Assembly: GCA_025617375.2 (NCBI GenBank)
Contig: JAMYGW020000014.1
Location: forward strand, 496,001-560,000
Direction: 5' to 3'
DNA length: 64,000 bases
Origin: Acarospora socialis
Taxonomy: Eukaryota > Ascomycota > Lecanoromycetes > Acarosporales > Acarosporaceae
Under the pieces are notes generated by a model that saw only the letters and a list, made by a program, of their open reading frames with translations, searched no databases and had not been told where the DNA came from. The translations under genes and the position numbers were made by a program. Each line of letters starts with the position of its first letter. Position 1 is the first letter of the stretch. Positions 1 to 11,299 of this stretch are shown piece by piece.

Positions 1-2763
1 TGGAGGTAAGGCATGAGCGCAAGCTGGCAAGGCTGAGAAGATGTATCGGCGGGCACTGGATGGACATAAGAAGTTTAGAGGCCCAAATCATTCAAAGTGA
101 AGCTGATCGGTCAGAATATGAGCCGAATCCTAGATATGTGATGTTGAAACAAAATGTTGCCTTCTTTAAGCAGTTCTTTCAAGCACACAACCACGAACGT
201 TATTTACAGGAGGGTTGCCCTTGGTATTGGTGTTGATGGATCTTCAGCTTATGATGTTTCGCTACCATAGTGATCTGACGTTGTCTGGGCTGACCCTCTC
301 GTGTTCTGACTTTTGCGTCAGCATAGGAATGCCGGCAATCGATTCCTAGGGTCCGTTCGAGCTCATGTAAGCGGAAGCTTTTCGGCACATTAATATCTAC
401 GATTTAGTACATATATTTCTTAAAAAGCTGTCCGGAGTCATCTGAAAGAAGGAACATCCCTTTGGAAAGTAAAGAGACCACATCGCCCCAATCATTTTGT
501 AAAGTCATATCAAAAGAAACCGCTCAGATCGGACGGAGCTGGGTCATTTGTTGAACAAAACGGCTAATCCCCCTCAGCTCCTGGTGCTTGCCACAGATCT
601 CGGTAGCCAGTCTCCTTGTTCTAGGTGCTTCTAAGTCTATCTCAACCACAGTAACCATATCTGGACCTCTTTTTAGGTCGCTCTCCGCAACCCTTCCAGT
701 CATGTTACCGATGGGGGTCTCTTCAGCCTAAAGAACTACATTCAACAGTGACCGCCGATTCCTCGATGCCGTTTCCCCATATCTCTCTCGTGGCCTATCT
801 CCACACATAATCGACAATCAGGCAAAGATGATCACAGCATAAGTTGGTCATGAACGGTGCAGTCGTCTGCAGGATTGGCATACAGCTTGCTAGATCCAGC
901 CGTGAAGGTATACGGCCTCCGGTCAAAGCTCAGGTGCCCTCAACGGAATGGATATTTCTCGTTTAATTCCGTAGGAGTTGGGCCTGGAGAGTGAGTTGTG
1001 TGGAGACGTAAGAGCCGTGATTCCAAGGCGAGAGGCGTGGCATGTTTCGAATCAAGGTATGAAAACGGCCTGTGGCTTCCGAAGAGTCGTGGGGAGGTGA
1101 GGAACTACCTTTTTAATCACATCATTTCATAGGGAACTGGAATGTCAGAATCCACTGTCTGCATCCACAGAGATACCAGCCCCGCTCAAACAACCTTTTC
1201 CGTCGTCTGCGACTCTGACCTCAACCTCCTCCTCCTCAATTTGTGATTTGTGGAGACATCAATGTAGCTGGTCGTCCAGGCGGCAACTTTCTTCGAATAG
1301 TCTTGCTTTTTGAATATGGCCGCGACATTTCGAAATGATTGGTCAAGTTTTGCCGAATGCAGAAAGAAGGTCAAGGAGCTTCTGGGGAGAGGCCTGCTTC
1401 TTACACAAGATAGCTGGCCTCGAGGAGTGTCGCATCGTGCCCGCAGAGTTTGTAATTGCGTGCCTGCTGCTGTTGTTTCTGTCGCGTGATCATTTTACCT
1501 GCTATTGCCTCCCCATAAAGAGGCTCTTTCTTCTTGTTGGTCTGAAGACATAATGACATCCATAGCGCCAAACTCTCAAACACAGCAGAGCACAATAACG
1601 TGGATTGAAATTTGGCCAGAAGTGGAGAATAACCAGAGTGCATGTTTGTCAACGCTCGAAAGAACATACAGCTTAGGGCAGCTCCGTCTCGAGGCTGCCT
1701 GGGTGAGTCAGAGGGTAACCAATACTTCCCTCCGACTCACCCGGGTAGCCCGGGCTCGGGACGACATCTCTCACGTGCCAGAACAGGAGGGGAAAATCGC
1801 CAGCCGCCGTCCCCCATAACTGGTGGCCCCGTTCTCGACCATCTTGCGCTAGACGCTAGTCTCCTGATTTTGCCAAAAAGCGCATCTTTGCTTCCAAACA
1901 CCGTCGGCTTCTATTGGACCATTGGAGGGGTGGGGAACGCTTGCTTATGCTCGGGCCAGACGTGGGTGACATTTTGACGCAAGGCTGTTCCGACTACCAT
2001 ATCTGGCTGGAGGTCCCGGTCTGACGGCGTTCTTTTGTGATACGGGGAAGGGTTACATGCTCCGTTCGCCTCGCGGCGATTGTCCTGCACCCGAGAGCAA
2101 GAGCAACACCGACCAGATGCGTCGATGGTTCCAGCGGAGGAAATATGACTTTGTTTCGTCTGACGTACTGTTCGTGCCGTACCGGTTCGATCTCCCCCAT
2201 TCATTTCTCCGGGCCACGGGCCACTTCCTCATGTCACACTAGGAAGTTTGGCGTCGGCGTCTTGGTTTTACTCGAAGGAATCGCACATCTCATACGACTA
2301 CTCCATGGTAGAGGCGGAGCTGTCGTAGTGAAACTCGGAACAAGAGATAAGAACTTATTAATCGCGTCTGTTGGTCTTGCGGAAGCTCTTTTCTTGTAGA
2401 AGACCTACGCACGGCGAATTGGACAAGGCCATCTTGGGCATGTTTGTAACAGGTACGAAGCTTCCACAGTCGAGGAACTAAAGGCAGGCCTTTCAGTATG
2501 AAATGGACCCTTACCTGTTCGTGCATCACCCAAAAGCCACACTTGTGGAGCTATGAAAAGTTATTAAACAGCGATCCTAAGCTACCGAAATCTACGGAAT
2601 GTGCTCTGCTGCACCTCGTAGTAGTTTATAAGCTGTGTTGTGTGAGATTCAAGAATTACATGATCTTGGCGTGTACAGTGCCGTACACCTCAGATTGATT
2701 CTGAAGGCCCAAACCGACTCCCCTAAACCAGGTGGTTGGTGCTTGCTGGCTGCTCCCTTCTAG
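1..2763. other. No recognisable gene
   Basis: Both strands hold only short open frames with no family motif, no convincing start context and no consistent frame. A hairpin at 1694-1749 is listed separately. I see nothing else to annotate. Confidence 0.5.
1694..1749. repeat. 22-bp imperfect inverted repeat (hairpin)
   Basis: Arms 1694-1715 and 1728-1749 are reverse complements with three mismatches and a 12-base loop. The core is GGGTGAGTCAGAGGG facing CCCTCCGACTCACCC. It is GC-rich and lies in no recognised gene. Its role is unknown; it could be a remnant of a small foldback element or a hairpin in a transcript. Confidence 0.6.
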
Positions 2764-4113
2764 CTACTTATAGCTGCCCTTGGACGAACGTCGTTCACTG
2801 CTTCCACTTGCCTGACTGCTTCGCCTTTCTACCAACGGTGCGGGACTGGCGTAGAACGGCTCTGTTGGCACTTCCGATGGCTCCGCTGCCGACTGCTTTC
2901 GTGCTGACCGCTCTGATCTCGACAGTTTATCTATCTGCTGAACAAGCGCTTTTGCTTCTGGTACCGGTACTGATGCCAGCATCACTGTCATCACTTTTGC
3001 TCGTGCCTCCACAATGTCTGGGTCATGCCAACGCACCCGTTCCGAGCTCGACCTTTGGGACTCGTCCACGTTATTCCGCAACTCTTCGGATATTGTCATG
3101 TACAATCGTCTTATGAATGATGAAGAGTGTCGGGGTGGGCTAAAGGTGGCCATTTCCCTCACCCGCTTTTCCGGTTGACCAGATTGCTCCGATCCTCAAG
3201 GTCGCTTTGCCCTTACCAGACTGCCTAATTGCCGGTGTTGCTCCATCTCATCCATGCATCGCGACACATCTCTGTAGACCAGGCCCAAATACCCTGCCAG
3301 AGCCCGGAGGGCGTCATTGGGATGCCGTCTGACCGCGTCGTCGAGAGCCAGCTCGCTCGTGGTAGATATTTCTAAGTCGCTAGAATCATCAGTCAAACTG
3401 GACTCATGGGCCGACTGTTCTGTCGTATAAGCATCATAGGAGGCCCCCCAGTTTTCATAACCTTCGATCTCGTAGAACCTAATGAGGTAGATGAGTTTAT
3501 CCTCTACAGTCCCAATGTTAGCTGGCTGATGCCGATGCGGAAATGCACGGTCTATGCACTCAAACTTACCATGGCCCGGTGACTTCAACCTCCAGAATCG
3601 TCCAACGTTCTTGGGGAAGTATCTTGTTCGCCGAACCAAGTAGGGAGCCTTGTCCGACGCCTCGATCTTCACAATAGCGTGGATAGGCTCGTGAGCCCTA
3701 CTACACATGCTGTTGAGCTGCCTGGCCCGCATCTCTTCAAGCCGGATATCGGCTCTCTCGAACCGCTGGTCCATCCTGTCGAAACGCTCATCAATCTTCT
3801 CAAACCGCTCATCAATCTTCTCGAACCGCTCATCAATCTTCTCGAACCGCTCATCAATCTTCTCGAACCGCTCATCAATCTTCTCGAAACGTTGGTCCAT
3901 GTAGATGCGCTGCTGCTTGAACTCTTGACGGATGCCCTTGTCCTGAAGCTGCTGGCTCTCTAGAAAAACGCCAGTGGTAACCATATTGTCGCCTAAGATG
4001 GCTAGACTTGCATCCACATAATCATCACGATCGTGAGGGTTTAAGTCAGCATCGGGCCCAACCCGTTTGATGATGGGTAGGGACCGATGGAAAGCGTGCT
4101 GAAGATGCGGCAT
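2764..4113 (-). CDS. Hypothetical coiled-coil protein with FEKIDER repeats (two exons)
   Basis: I read two exons: 3217-4113 (ATG at 4113, 299 codons) and 2764-3165, joined across a 51-base intron (3166-3216) with donor GTAAGG and acceptor AAAAG. The splice keeps frame and gives about 432 residues. Without splicing, the first frame stops at 3196 after 305 residues. Residues ~75-125 form a charged heptad array: five FEKIDER units followed by degenerate copies, a likely dimerising coiled coil. The middle is basic-aromatic. The C-terminal part contains SSERVRWHDPDIVEA and is rich in Ser and Arg. There is no signal peptide or membrane segment. Similar hypothetical proteins occur in Pezizomycotina from memory, with no known function. 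The frame is clean, so this is one of the few apparently intact genes here. The intron is inferred, not proven. Confidence 0.7.
3787..3891. repeat. 21-bp coding minisatellite, five units
   Basis: Five head-to-tail 21-base units (ctcatcaatcttctcgaacc plus g), nearly identical, each encode seven residues (FEKIDER) on the minus strand. Being a multiple of three, unit gain or loss would lengthen the coiled coil without breaking the frame. Length polymorphism between strains is expected. Confidence 0.9.
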
Positions 4114-5460
4114 AACTCAGGGTATGTCGGCTTGAGCTGATTTATCACGTCCGGATGGTTGTAATGACCATGAGATTACTTGTATGGCATTGTGGGAAGG
4201 TTGCCGTTCCTGGCCACAGACTAGCAAAGAGGGGATTGAACACAACCGATGTCACGTGCTAGCCTGTTGTACGCGCGGCTGACGCGGGAAATTACGGTAC
4301 GCTTGCAGGATAGATTAGGTAAGCCAGCTCCCTCACACCACATCAAGATATGCGTCCTTTGTCCCAGATTACTACCTTACTTCCATCGTGACTTTGTCGC
4401 TGCACGGTTTTCAGAACCAAGAAACTATTGGATTTGTTCGCTCTCTCCCAATTGTCCAATCTGTTATTACTACATCCGTCGTCCGCTACGTTACATACAA
4501 AAGCCTTTTACCTTTCTGCTTGAGCACGGATGTCGTGGTTTTGACTTCATTTCCGCACTTGATTATTTCCTCCTCCCTTCCATCCTGGCTCGAGGGAGGC
4601 TACTCTGCCTTAAAAGGCTCCCTTGCCATTACACGTTGCTTTCATCTTAGAATACCTTCTCCCTTCTCCCTTGTCCTTCTCTCCGAACAGCCTGACTTTG
4701 CACCCTTCATTCGACTGGTCACTCACGTCCAGTCTTTTTTGTTTGGGTGTGCCAGCTCACCAAGTCAAAGATTCGAGGCTGTCCTTGGCGGCATCCTGCA
4801 GCTCCATTAGAACCCTGTCATACTCCGCCTTTCGGTCCTTCGCAGTGGTATCGAACGACGCAATGGAAAGTTCGCCGTGCGTTGAATTTTCTTTGAGCCA
4901 CTTCCTCAATGCTGGACTTTGGGCCTGCGAGTTAACTTGTAACACAACGTTGAGACGCGTTGTGGTTGCATCGTAACGGCCTACATTGATGCGGGACTAG
5001 AATTCAGCTACGGCCGAGGCTGTGAATTTTGCGGGAGCGTTCTTGAGTGCTTTTGCCTTTCAAACGAAGGCTTCCAAGACTTTGGACATTCTTGGTCCAC
5101 TATAATGTCCGTTCAAATCAGCCCTGCTGGATTACATCACAGACAACTCATGAATGAAGGTGATATAACTTGCATAGCGTGAGGATATTCGAATCACGGC
5201 AGAAATTCGATCTCATGAGACGCTGCGGTTGATAATGTTTTGCTTTTGGCTGTATTACTAGTAGATGAAGTGTGAGAAAGAGACCCCTTCATACGAAGAC
5301 ATCGTCATACCCCTTATATAGAAGACGTGCTCAGAGGCAAAGCAGCATCAATTAAAGCTAATAACGTAGCATGACATTTGGCGCTGAACAAAAGGCGAGC
5401 CACACTCTATCATCATGTCAACTTGAAATAGACGGGGCTTGATGTGGAATCATCTTCATT
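4114..5460. other. Intergenic stretch, no gene recognised
   Basis: This is pyrimidine-rich sequence upstream of the coiled-coil gene, with scattered short open frames on both strands. No frame shows a family motif or a plausible gene structure. The first ~200 bases beyond 4113 would hold that gene's promoter. Confidence 0.4.
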
Positions 5461-5465
5461 GTTGT

Positions 5466-5641
5466 TGTTATGGATATCCATAGGGCTCGGCAAACATGAG
5501 ATTCTGCGGATTATTGTTGTTCCGGGCCGCTAGCCACCAAGGTGCCCACCATGTGGTAAAACGCCACTTCCTAGATAGTTCTCCTTAATAATTAACATCA
5601 TAACCATAGACTTAATATCAATGCATAGATTGATCCTAACA
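5466..5641 (+). repeat. 5' LTR
   Basis: 176 bases starting TGTTATGG and ending TAACA. It matches 8306-8488 with about ten substitutions, mostly transitions, and one 7-base length difference. The following bases (TTGGTAGC) are where a tRNA primer site would lie. Confidence 0.9.
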
Positions 5642-5849
5642 ATTGGTAGCACCAACTGGTTAAAGCATCCAGTCTAGGTCGTCATACCTAGACGCCAGCG
5701 AGCTCGAAACGCCGCACCAAACGTCCTCCGCGGTAGCCCACGAAATCGAACGAAAAACAAGGCGTTTGCTCCACCAAATCGGCCTGTTTTCAAACGTCAA
5801 AACAGGCTGCTCCTATGGCTAACCGTCGGCGGAAGAAAAGCGTCCTTTG

Positions 5850-8218
5850 ACGGTACGCCAATTCATTGATGCCTTGATCGACGAGGTCGACAAGACGACG
5901 TTGTCAGACCCCCCAGACAGGGTGGAACGCCTAGAACGACAAATTGACATGTCTCATCGAAATACTCGTCTCCCAGCCTCCAATTTCGACGACATGCAGA
6001 CTACCCTTCAGCAGCTTGTTGAGGAGGTCCGCCGTCTTCCTGAATCGCTTCGTTCCGCAAGCCCACCGGTCTCACCAAAAGGCCATGGCCAAGCCACCAC
6101 CGACAGAGCATGTGGAGGAAGGATTACGGGACAATAATGGCTATGAGTTAGGGGGATTGAGCAAGGGCCACGTTGCTGGTGCATGGAAGGGTGAAGAGCT
6201 TGGATTTCGAACTCATGTCGACGAGTCCCGCGCAATGACGTTCCGTGCGGAAGAGATCGGCCTTTTCGATCTACACCTACCTATTGAGTACGGCGACGGT
6301 GATATCGTCAGCGTGGGCAAAACGGTGTACTACCGTGACGTCCACCTGTTCGTGCCACAATGCCAGGCCATAGCGAAGGTCTGCGGCAGCGAGGTTGTTC
6401 GGGTGAACCTCCACACCTGTCTTCGCGGCACCGCACTCGCCTGGTATGCGGCGAAATCATCACTCGAACGAACGGGCCTATCCAATGGGCATGGGCTAGA
6501 CGACTGGACTCGCGAGCTCACGGCTAGATTTAAGACCTCGCCGTCACAGGCTATGGACGACTTACTAAAAGAAAAGTATACGGTGGAGGACGTCCGCAAT
6601 GGCCGAGACCCCATGGCCTACGTACAGGCTGTCGTTCGATATGGAAAATCGGCGGGATTACCACTATATGACTGTGTCCTTTTCACCTGGCGGAACCTCG
6701 ACTCGACGCTGCAATTGCACGTCCCACAGCCTACAATTGAGTCCTCTGAGACTCAATTTATCAATATCCTTCTAGAGAGGAAAGAGGTGTGGATGCGACA
6801 CTTTACAAGGACCTCGTCACCACGAGGTTTCCGTCGATTCAAAACGACAAATCGAGGTTATGGAAACGGTCCGTATCCAGGCCACAGCGAAAACAACCGT
6901 CAATTCGAAACACCAAATCGCGGCTACAACACACTGCCTTACGAACCTCCAAATCGCGGCGGTTATACTACAACGCACGCACCTCGTCCTTACGAAAACC
7001 GTGGCCACACCCCACGTCAAGACGAACCACCGAATCGAGGCTACTCCGGGCCTAACGCCAGCAATCAAGCACCTCCACAGCAACCTCCGCAACCACTTCG
7101 TCCTCGATGGGCACCTCGCGAGCACGAGGCTCGTGAGCACGAAAACCGAGCACGTCCACAGCCAGCCTACCACGTCGACGCGAGCCCCGACGACGACGTC
7201 GAAGCACACCCCGCTGCCTACTATGCGGATCAACAAAGCGGCGAATACCACGGGCAAGACGAAACGGCGGAACACGGCTACGCGAATCGAGCAATTGCGC
7301 GGCGAACCTACCCATGTCAGGCATGCGAAAAGACCTTTCCTTCGGCCGCACCTCGAATACCACGTCACCGACGCCCATTACGACTACCTTGCCTCGTCAT
7401 ATCACACCGACGCCGTCGCCCCTATCGGCTACGCCTCCGTGAAGGCCAGTATCGACAACCTCACTGCCGAACCTCAGCCCATCTGCCTAGACTCCGGTGC
7501 CACTCACACCCTCATCGATCGCGGCCTCGCCACAATGCCACAATCCAGTGGCACAACCTTACAAATCGACGGTATCGTCGGCGAATTCACCTCCTCTGAA
7601 CACGTCAACTTACGCCTATATATCCATGGCGACGACGGCAAGGGCAAGGCCTACGTGAGGTGCAAGGCCCACGTGGTGGATGGACTCGACGCTGGAATCC
7701 TTGTCGGAATGGATGTCATGCAGGCGGAGGGCATGGTTTTGGACTGTGGAAATGGCAAGCTAATCATGAATAGTCATCACGGATTTACGACCTCCTTCAC
7801 TAGATCCTCAAAGACGATGGGCGACTCGAAGACACGAGCCGTTGCATTTCAATATGAAATCACAGCCAAAACGTCTACACGACGTTACCACGAATCTACG
7901 CTCAAAACGGCCTTCAAAAACGCGCGAATTCCAGCGACTTCGAACGTCAAACTACACCCCGAAACGCACAGCAAGTCGATGACGAAACCACATCCTCAGG
8001 CATGCCGCACCTGCCAACAAGCCTTCCTATCATCGAATGGCCTTCACGAGCACCTCCGCACCACTGGCCACACCATACCTCGCTACCGTCAGCCTAGCAA
8101 GCAAGCTAGCCACCGTCCTCGTCACCGCCGACTCGACAAACCATGGAGGAAGCACCGTGGGCGATGGAGGAACTACAATGGGCATGGCTACGTGAGGCGT
8201 TTTGACGCAGGAAACTAG
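5850..8218 (+). other. Gag-like and protease-like coding region of the LTR element (fossil)
   Basis: The gag-like part has an N-terminal coiled-coil segment, then a capsid-like domain with motifs such as GTALAWYA and YGKSAG, then a Pro/Asn/Arg-rich tail with repeated NRGY units. The protease part follows in an overlapping frame with the D-S-G-A active-site motif of retropepsins and a downstream V-G-M-D segment. A C2H2-type finger (C-x2-C-x12-H-x5-H) lies near the C-terminus, which is unusual for gag-pol products. No polymerase domain follows before the 3' LTR. Confidence 0.75.
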
Positions 8219-8305
8219 CAGGAAACATCGCCGTCGCCTCGCTCCATACTAGTATGGCTAGCATGTGCGACGAGGGCGTCGCCATTCGATGTTTTCGTGG
8301 GCAAT

Positions 8306-8488
8306 TGTTATGGATATCCATAGGGCTCGGCAAACATGAGACTCTGCGGATTATAGTTGTTCCGGGCCGCCAGCCACCAAGGTGCCCACCATGTGGTAAA
8401 ACACCACTTCCTACGGAGTAGATAGTTTTCCTTAACAATTAACATCATAACCATACACTTAGTATCAATGCATAGGTTGATCTTAACA
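8306..8488 (+). repeat. 3' LTR
   Basis: 183 bases with the same termini as the 5' LTR (TGTTATGG to TAACA). The target duplication GTTGT follows directly. Confidence 0.9.
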
Positions 8489-8727
8489 GTTGTTCACGAG
8501 ACTATCAGTGCTACTTATGTCAATCAAGTGATTATATATCCCTGTGCCGCCTGAAAGTACATATACCTTACCGCACTCATTTCTTGGAGCTACAGTGGGT
8601 GTCCCTGACCTACGTGCGTTGCTGTATGCCAGCTCGTGCGTTGAAGGCAACATTAAGAGTAAGGTAGTGTAACTCTACAGATTTATCATACTCCTACTCG
8701 TACCGTACATATGAGTAAGTGTAGGTA

Positions 8728-8945
8728 AGAAAGCGAGCACGAGACATTTTGGTAACGAGTGTACTTGGGACTACTGAAAACCACATATGGTTTTCAGTAC
8801 ATCGCCGCTGATACTCGAGTACGAAGGTGAATAACAAAACTCTCCGCCACCCCAAGAAAAGCTTAGCGATATAACCAACACCAGCAAAGTCGTGGGGTGG
8901 TGGAGAATTCTCTTATTCACCTTACGCCGTGCTCGTTCGCTTGTT
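8728..8945. repeat. Foldback region with nested inverted repeats
   Basis: The segment AAGGTGAATAA with a following Pro-codon-like run (8824-8862) is matched in inverted orientation by 8886-8935, with several mismatches. Outer flanks (aagcgagcacgag at ~8731 and gtgctcgttcgctt at ~8929) also pair partly. A separate perfect 11-base hairpin, ACTGAAAACCA facing TGGTTTTCAGT with four bases between, sits at 8775-8800. No ORF is inside. It could be a small foldback or MITE-like element placed 240 bases from the LTR element. Confidence 0.5.
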
Positions 8946-9364
8946 TGTGCGTTACGTTGCTACATACATGTTGTAGTTATGGATGATGCGGATGCTGGGT
9001 ATGGTCTTAAGAGGCACCCACAAGTGGCACAGCGTACTCCGTATATCTGGTGGCTCCGGGCTCCGGGCTCCGATGAATACCGGCTTCCAAAGGAACGAGG
9101 ATTTGTTGATGCTATTCAGGGGCCGTGAGCGAGACGGGAACGCATTCAACGTGGGTCGCCATCAGCTAAGGAGCAAAGCGCGGAAAGCGCGCGTATATGT
9201 CCAGGTGGTAGCGCCAAGTTAGCGACGGTCGCTTTCGGGCCGCGGCGCGAAGCGGATCGATTTTGCGACCGAGGAGTTACGGGACCTAACAATTAGACCT
9301 ACCTCGGTCGAAGCTCCACGAGCTGTCTGCCTCTCAGCTACGAGTCCACTCCGCAAAGCCGACA

Positions 9365-10759
9365 ATGAGCTTACCAGCAGCGGAACGTAAGTGCTATCGC
9401 TCTCAATCCACAATGTTGCTCTTTGGCACGACGTTGTTCTAACATGTACTCAGACCTTGATCTTCACGGGTGGCCGATGGCTTCGTCGGGACAAGCTTGA
9501 GCGTGCCGCACGTTACATTATGTTCGACTTCGACACACTCTGCAGAACGGTTATAGAACTTTGTCCTGGAGCTGCTTCTATCGCGACTTACGACAAGAAA
9601 GAAGGGGGTTTCAATAGCGTCTTTATTTTAGATGTATAGACGCCATGTATCAGATGATTAAAAAAGTGATGAATATCAAATTCGGCTTATGGGAGCTTAT
9701 ATTTTGTCACTATTCCACTTGACTCTGCTCCCAAGCTGGAACACGAGCAGAAAATTTGTATCGGGCCCAACTGCGGCGTTAGGTACTGGAATTATAATGT
9801 CTGCGAATCTAGATAATACCCCAACCGAGGACCGCTCGACCGTGTAAGTTAAGTTCTTCGACCGCTTTCGCTTAAAATAACCTACTTACTTATCTCTTCA
9901 GGGTCTGACTTTTCTGCATACAGTGACGGCCTCCTCGATACGGGAATATGCAGGATCCCACCGGTCGATCCTGTCCTTCATGACTGGCCACGCTATCATG
10001 GATCCGTTGAGGCACACCTTCGCCTTCTGGAATCCGGTCGCGCCGTCATAAAGACCATATCACACGATCTTCGGATTCGGGGACGCGGCTATACCAACGT
10101 TGTTTTACTCAGATTTACACAAAAGAAACATGTTCGTTTCAGATGACGATCCTGCTGTCACTACAGACATCATTGATTGACAGCAATCCAGTATTGAGCC
10201 AGCATTGTAGTATACAGACGAAGTACCAGACTTTACAACACCGATTGCTCACCCATCGCTCCAGCATCAACTTGAACCGAATAGTGAGCGATGTGCGAAA
10301 GCATTTGAACTTCGCACTCAGTACCTCGTTCCGAAGCTGGCTCGCCCTAGATTGATAGATGAAGCCCTTTTCCGGCCATTCCGCTATTGCTACAGGACGT
10401 GGAGGGATGGTGCGGTCGCCTTTCGCCATGAGCTTAATCCAAACTTTGGATCGCTGGAAGGAGCTGGGCCTCGGAGACTCCTGTCCTTTTCCGTTACCAA
10501 CGCCCGAAGTACTACCCGTCCACCAGAGGGAATACAAATACTTTGAGGCGGCACAAGATCTGCGGAATAGTCTGGTAAGTTTGCTAAATACTGCGTCAGA
10601 TGGCTGGGTCCCACCAGAAGACTAGGAAGCGACGCAGTTGGCTCACAGGGAGTTGTTTGAGGGGATGTTGGAAGCTGTCCGGAGTAGCAAGTCTCTGACG
10701 ACGATGAACCAAACAAAACTGAAAGAGATCTGCGGGAGATCTGGCCATTTTATATATAA
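9365..10759 (+). pseudogene. Relic of a fungal APH-fold phosphotransferase
   Basis: Segments match, from memory, a large Pezizomycotina family related to aminoglycoside phosphotransferases (small-molecule kinase fold). They are an N-terminal FTGGRWL...RYIMFDFD block (~9460-9639), YGSLYF...CIGPNCGVRYWNY (~9685-9805), DPVLHDWPRYHGSVEAHL (~9960-10040), the catalytic-loop-like DLHKRNMFVSDDDP plus TDIID (~10113-10180), and a C-terminal FRPFRYCYRTWRDGAVAF...DGWVPPED...REIWPF tail ending at TAA 10757-10759. An intron with donor GTAAGT at ~9840 is likely. It is dead: most of the N-lobe is missing between the first two blocks and frames change. Stops stand where the family usually has Trp, including TGA after IID and TAG at the ALWY-like and EDWE-like positions, as expected from G-to-A change. 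Confidence 0.75.
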
Positions 10760-10843
10760 GAGCGCCATTGGTTCCTCTTATTCAATCTGAGATGAATGGT
10801 AAGCCATTGCAAGGATCAGATCGAGAGTACGAGTACAAAGGCG

Positions 10844-11230
10844 TTACACTTCAAACTCCATACGTGCAACTGCTTTTTGGATTGCCCATTTACTCAGATC
10901 ACCTCGTTCAAGCACTCGGCTGCTCGATGGCAGCGGGCGATAATCCCATTCTCGTCCTTCCTGCGTACTAGTCATTGCCGAAGCAAACTGGTGTTTGACG
11001 AGGGCGGCGGGTGGTGCAAGATGGATGACTGTTTGAGCGGCGATCATCGAGACAGTGGTGAGAATGATAGTTGTGAAGAAACCGACGAGGTAGACTCTGA
11101 GCAATATGGGTTCTACAATGATAGGAGTGCCCAAAGTGGTGATGATGATCGAGTTGAGAACAATGAAGAGGGTACCAAAGACGCTTAAATCTAGACCGAA
11201 ACCTCCGCCTCTGGCAAAGATCTATCTTCC
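10844..11230 (-). pseudogene. Fragment of an unidentified membrane protein
   Basis: One minus-strand frame reads a hydrophobic protein with likely membrane segments around FGTLFIVLNSIIITTL and LVGFFTTIILTTVSMIAA, then a polar tail ending at 10844. An upstream frame (to ~11290) has a charged segment (DEHQQRGSKRS) that may be an earlier exon or shifted part of the same gene. I do not recognise the family. No convincing start is visible, so it is either a partial gene with unseen introns or a relic. It overlaps, on the other strand, only short non-descript frames. Confidence 0.35.
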
Positions 11231-11299
11231 AGATTCGCGCTTCTCTTTGAGCCTCTTTGCTGATGCTCATCCACCATCTCGTCATCATTGTCGGAAGTA

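Larger units (their letters stand above)
5466..8488 (+). mobile_element. Compact LTR retroelement with gag and protease only (fossil)
   Basis: The element is 3023 bases, bounded by two similar LTRs and flanked by the 5-base duplication GTTGT (5461-5465 and 8489-8493). Its parts in order are a gag-like region (~5850-7400), a retropepsin-like protease carrying LDSGATHTLID near 7490, and a C2H2-type finger near 8005-8075. I find no reverse transcriptase, RNase H or integrase, so it would depend on an autonomous relative. Coding parts lie in more than one frame; some families use frameshifting or read-through between gag and protease, and I cannot tell which applies here. LTR identity of about 94% implies an insertion that is not recent, although RIP can inflate divergence. 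Family: LTR retrotransposon, probably Ty3/Gypsy-like by its gag-protease order (inference). Confidence 0.85.

Noticed and set aside
3780-3900. CRISPR-like array because of regular short repeats.
   Set aside because: There are no spacers; the 21-base units are contiguous and coding.
3669-3963. Open frames on other strand or frames across the 21-bp minisatellite.
   Set aside because: They are shadows created by the repeat, which is open in several frames; only the FEKIDER frame extends into non-repetitive protein-like sequence.
9220-9380. Possible tRNA-derived SINE or tRNA on the minus strand: an A-box-like TAGCTGAGAGG with a weak B-box-like sequence ~80 bases downstream.
   Set aside because: The B box does not match well, no cloverleaf can be drawn and no poly-A/T tail or target duplication is seen.
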